Shown: one piece after another, positions 14,055 to 14,901 of the stretch
Numbering within the stretch: the stretch's first letter is position 1
Layout of the letters: each line of letters opens with the position of its first letter
DNA from: a bacterium SM23_31
Lineage (GTDB): Bacteria; SM23-31
Assembly: GCA_001304035.1 (NCBI GenBank)
Contig: LJUD01000026.1
Span: forward strand, 1-14,901
DNA length: 14,901 bases
Direction of reading: 5' to 3'
Notes under the pieces: generated by a model
Database searches by the model: none
What the model was told of the DNA's origin: nothing
What the model saw: the letters and a program-made list of their open reading frames with translations, nothing else
Position numbers and translations under genes: made by a program

Positions 14055-14081
14055 ATTGAACAATTTGGTTATTTATTCAAT
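14055..14081. promoter_or_regulatory. candidate TetR operator
   Basis: ATTGAA (14055-14060) and TTCAAT (14076-14081) are the arms of a 27-bp imperfect palindrome in which 9 of the outer 11 positions match. It starts 17 bases before the tetR ATG. TetR regulators commonly bind such palindromes over their own promoter. Confidence 0.4.
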
Positions 14082-14428
14082 TCCAATATAATAATTCGCT
14101 TTTAAAATGTCAATAGTATTTTAGACTTTTAAAATGTGTTTTTTGGAGTATTAATGAAAATTTTTCAAAAAGTTTTTGACTTTTAATTTTATACTCCATA
14201 CTATTATACAAATGTATAAACAAATTAGACTAATTGTGAATTCCTTTTATTTTATCCTGAATTTATTTTTTCGAACATAGTATTATATGACAGTTTATTA
14301 ATAATAATTTTGATTTCGCATAGCGGTACAGGACGACAGTTCTATGTATGTTTTATAATAACAAAGTTAATATATATCATGAATTTTATGAATTATTCGG
14401 ATCAAAGAACTCTTAATCGTGAAAAATT
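14082..14428. other. AT-rich divergent intergenic region
   Basis: No gene is visible. CTTTTAAAATGT occurs twice in direct orientation (14099-14110 and 14126-14137). GGAGTAT (14145-14151) and ATACTCC (14191-14197) form an inverted repeat enclosing the odd palindrome CAAAAAGTTTTTG (14166-14178). The region separates the leftward tetR gene from the rightward CLC gene and should hold both promoters, but I cannot choose one with confidence. Confidence 0.4.
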
Positions 14429-14901
14429 ATGTTTAAATATTCCATCCCGCAATTAAACAGAGTATCAATTTCCTCGTTTTTTAACAGTATTCTGTATCGC
14501 GCAAAAGCCAAAGAATACACATTTGTTGTTGTGTTGGCGGTTATCATAGGGATTTTAGGTGGATTTGGCGCTATAGGTTTTCGGTATTTGATCCGTTTTT
14601 TCCAATGGATATTTTTCGGCAGCCGGGCATATACACTGCAATATGTCTATAGCCTGCCGTGGTATTGGAAATTGGCAGTACCGGCGATAGGAGGATTAAT
14701 AGTCGGTCTAATAGTCTATTTTTTTGCAAGAGAGGCAAAGGGACACGGCGTCCCGGAAGTTATGGAGGCGTCGACTATTAGAGGCGGAGTCATTCGTCCG
14801 CGTGTAACGGTGGTTAAGGCTTTTGCTTCTGCGATTTGTATCGGGAGCGGGGGTTCTGTTGGTCGTGAAGGTCCCATTGTTCAAATAGGCTCCGCACTTG
14901 G
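14429..14901 (+). CDS. CLC-family chloride channel/transporter, N-terminal part
   Basis: The gene starts at ATG 14429 and runs off the window after 157 codons. A first transmembrane helix is at about 32-55 (FVVVLAVIIGILGGFGAIGFRY) and a second at about 82-100. The CLC signature follows: GHGVPEVMEA at 105-114 and GSGGSVGREGP at 139-149, including Glu147, the gating glutamate position (Glu148 in the E. coli protein). Having this Glu allows either exchanger or gated channel behaviour. The first selectivity motif is GHGVP rather than GSGIP, a common bacterial variant. The C-terminus, where CBS domains often lie, is outside the window. No strong ribosome binding site is seen; upstream ATGs are in another frame. 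Confidence 0.92.
   Translation, partial: MFKYSIPQLNRVSISSFFNSILYRAKAKEYTFVVVLAVIIGILGGFGAIGFRYLIRFFQWIFFGSRAYTLQYVYSLPWYWKLAVPAIGGLIVGLIVYFFAREAKGHGVPEVMEASTIRGGVIRPRVTVVKAFASAICIGSGGSVGREGPIVQIGSAL

Overview
The window looks like a chromosomal segment of an AT-rich Gram-negative bacterium. The tripartite efflux pump, outer-membrane beta-barrel, lipoprotein signal and secreted solenoid proteins all require two membranes. A PG0541-type small protein next to an RND pump, and an ECF sigma / zinc-finger anti-sigma / DUF4097 operon, suggest the Bacteroidota or a related FCB phylum. Many genes here have clear AGGAG-type ribosome binding sites, which is less typical of Bacteroidota proper, so a neighbouring FCB lineage is possible. 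The phylum is an inference, not something read directly.

Layout. Positions 1-3158 are an accessory, repeat-rich stretch. It holds a possible gene tail, one exported pentapeptide-repeat protein (426-1331) lying between two direct copies of a 134-bp dispersed repeat, a HicB antitoxin gene followed by a frameshifted HicA toxin gene, and a dense set of hairpin repeats. Positions 3159-5837 (minus strand) are a stress-response-like operon: ECF sigma factor, overlapping membrane anti-sigma factor, then, across a MITE-like insertion, a secreted DUF4097 beta-solenoid protein. Positions 5838-6473 are intergenic, with hairpin repeats and one strong terminator. Positions 6474-14038 (minus strand) are an efflux locus in transcription order: TetR regulator, small outer-membrane beta-barrel protein, TolC-like channel, lipoprotein adaptor, RND pump and a small PII-like PG0541-family protein. 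At the right edge a CLC chloride channel/transporter gene starts on the plus strand and runs out of the window.

How the parts may work together. The sigma gene and the pentapeptide-repeat gene are each preceded by the same bipartite motif, AACC-N16-CGTCTAA, which resembles an ECF-type promoter. The sigma factor may therefore control itself, its anti-sigma factor and two exported solenoid proteins: a 22-residue-period pentapeptide-type helix and an 18-residue-period DUF4097 helix. The efflux locus looks like a self-contained, TetR-controlled export system.

No wholly new system can be proved from sequence alone. The strongest leads are the shared ECF motif, the two strictly periodic solenoids, the covarying TTGGTG hairpin family, the MITE-like insertion inside the sigma operon, and the orphaned HicB.
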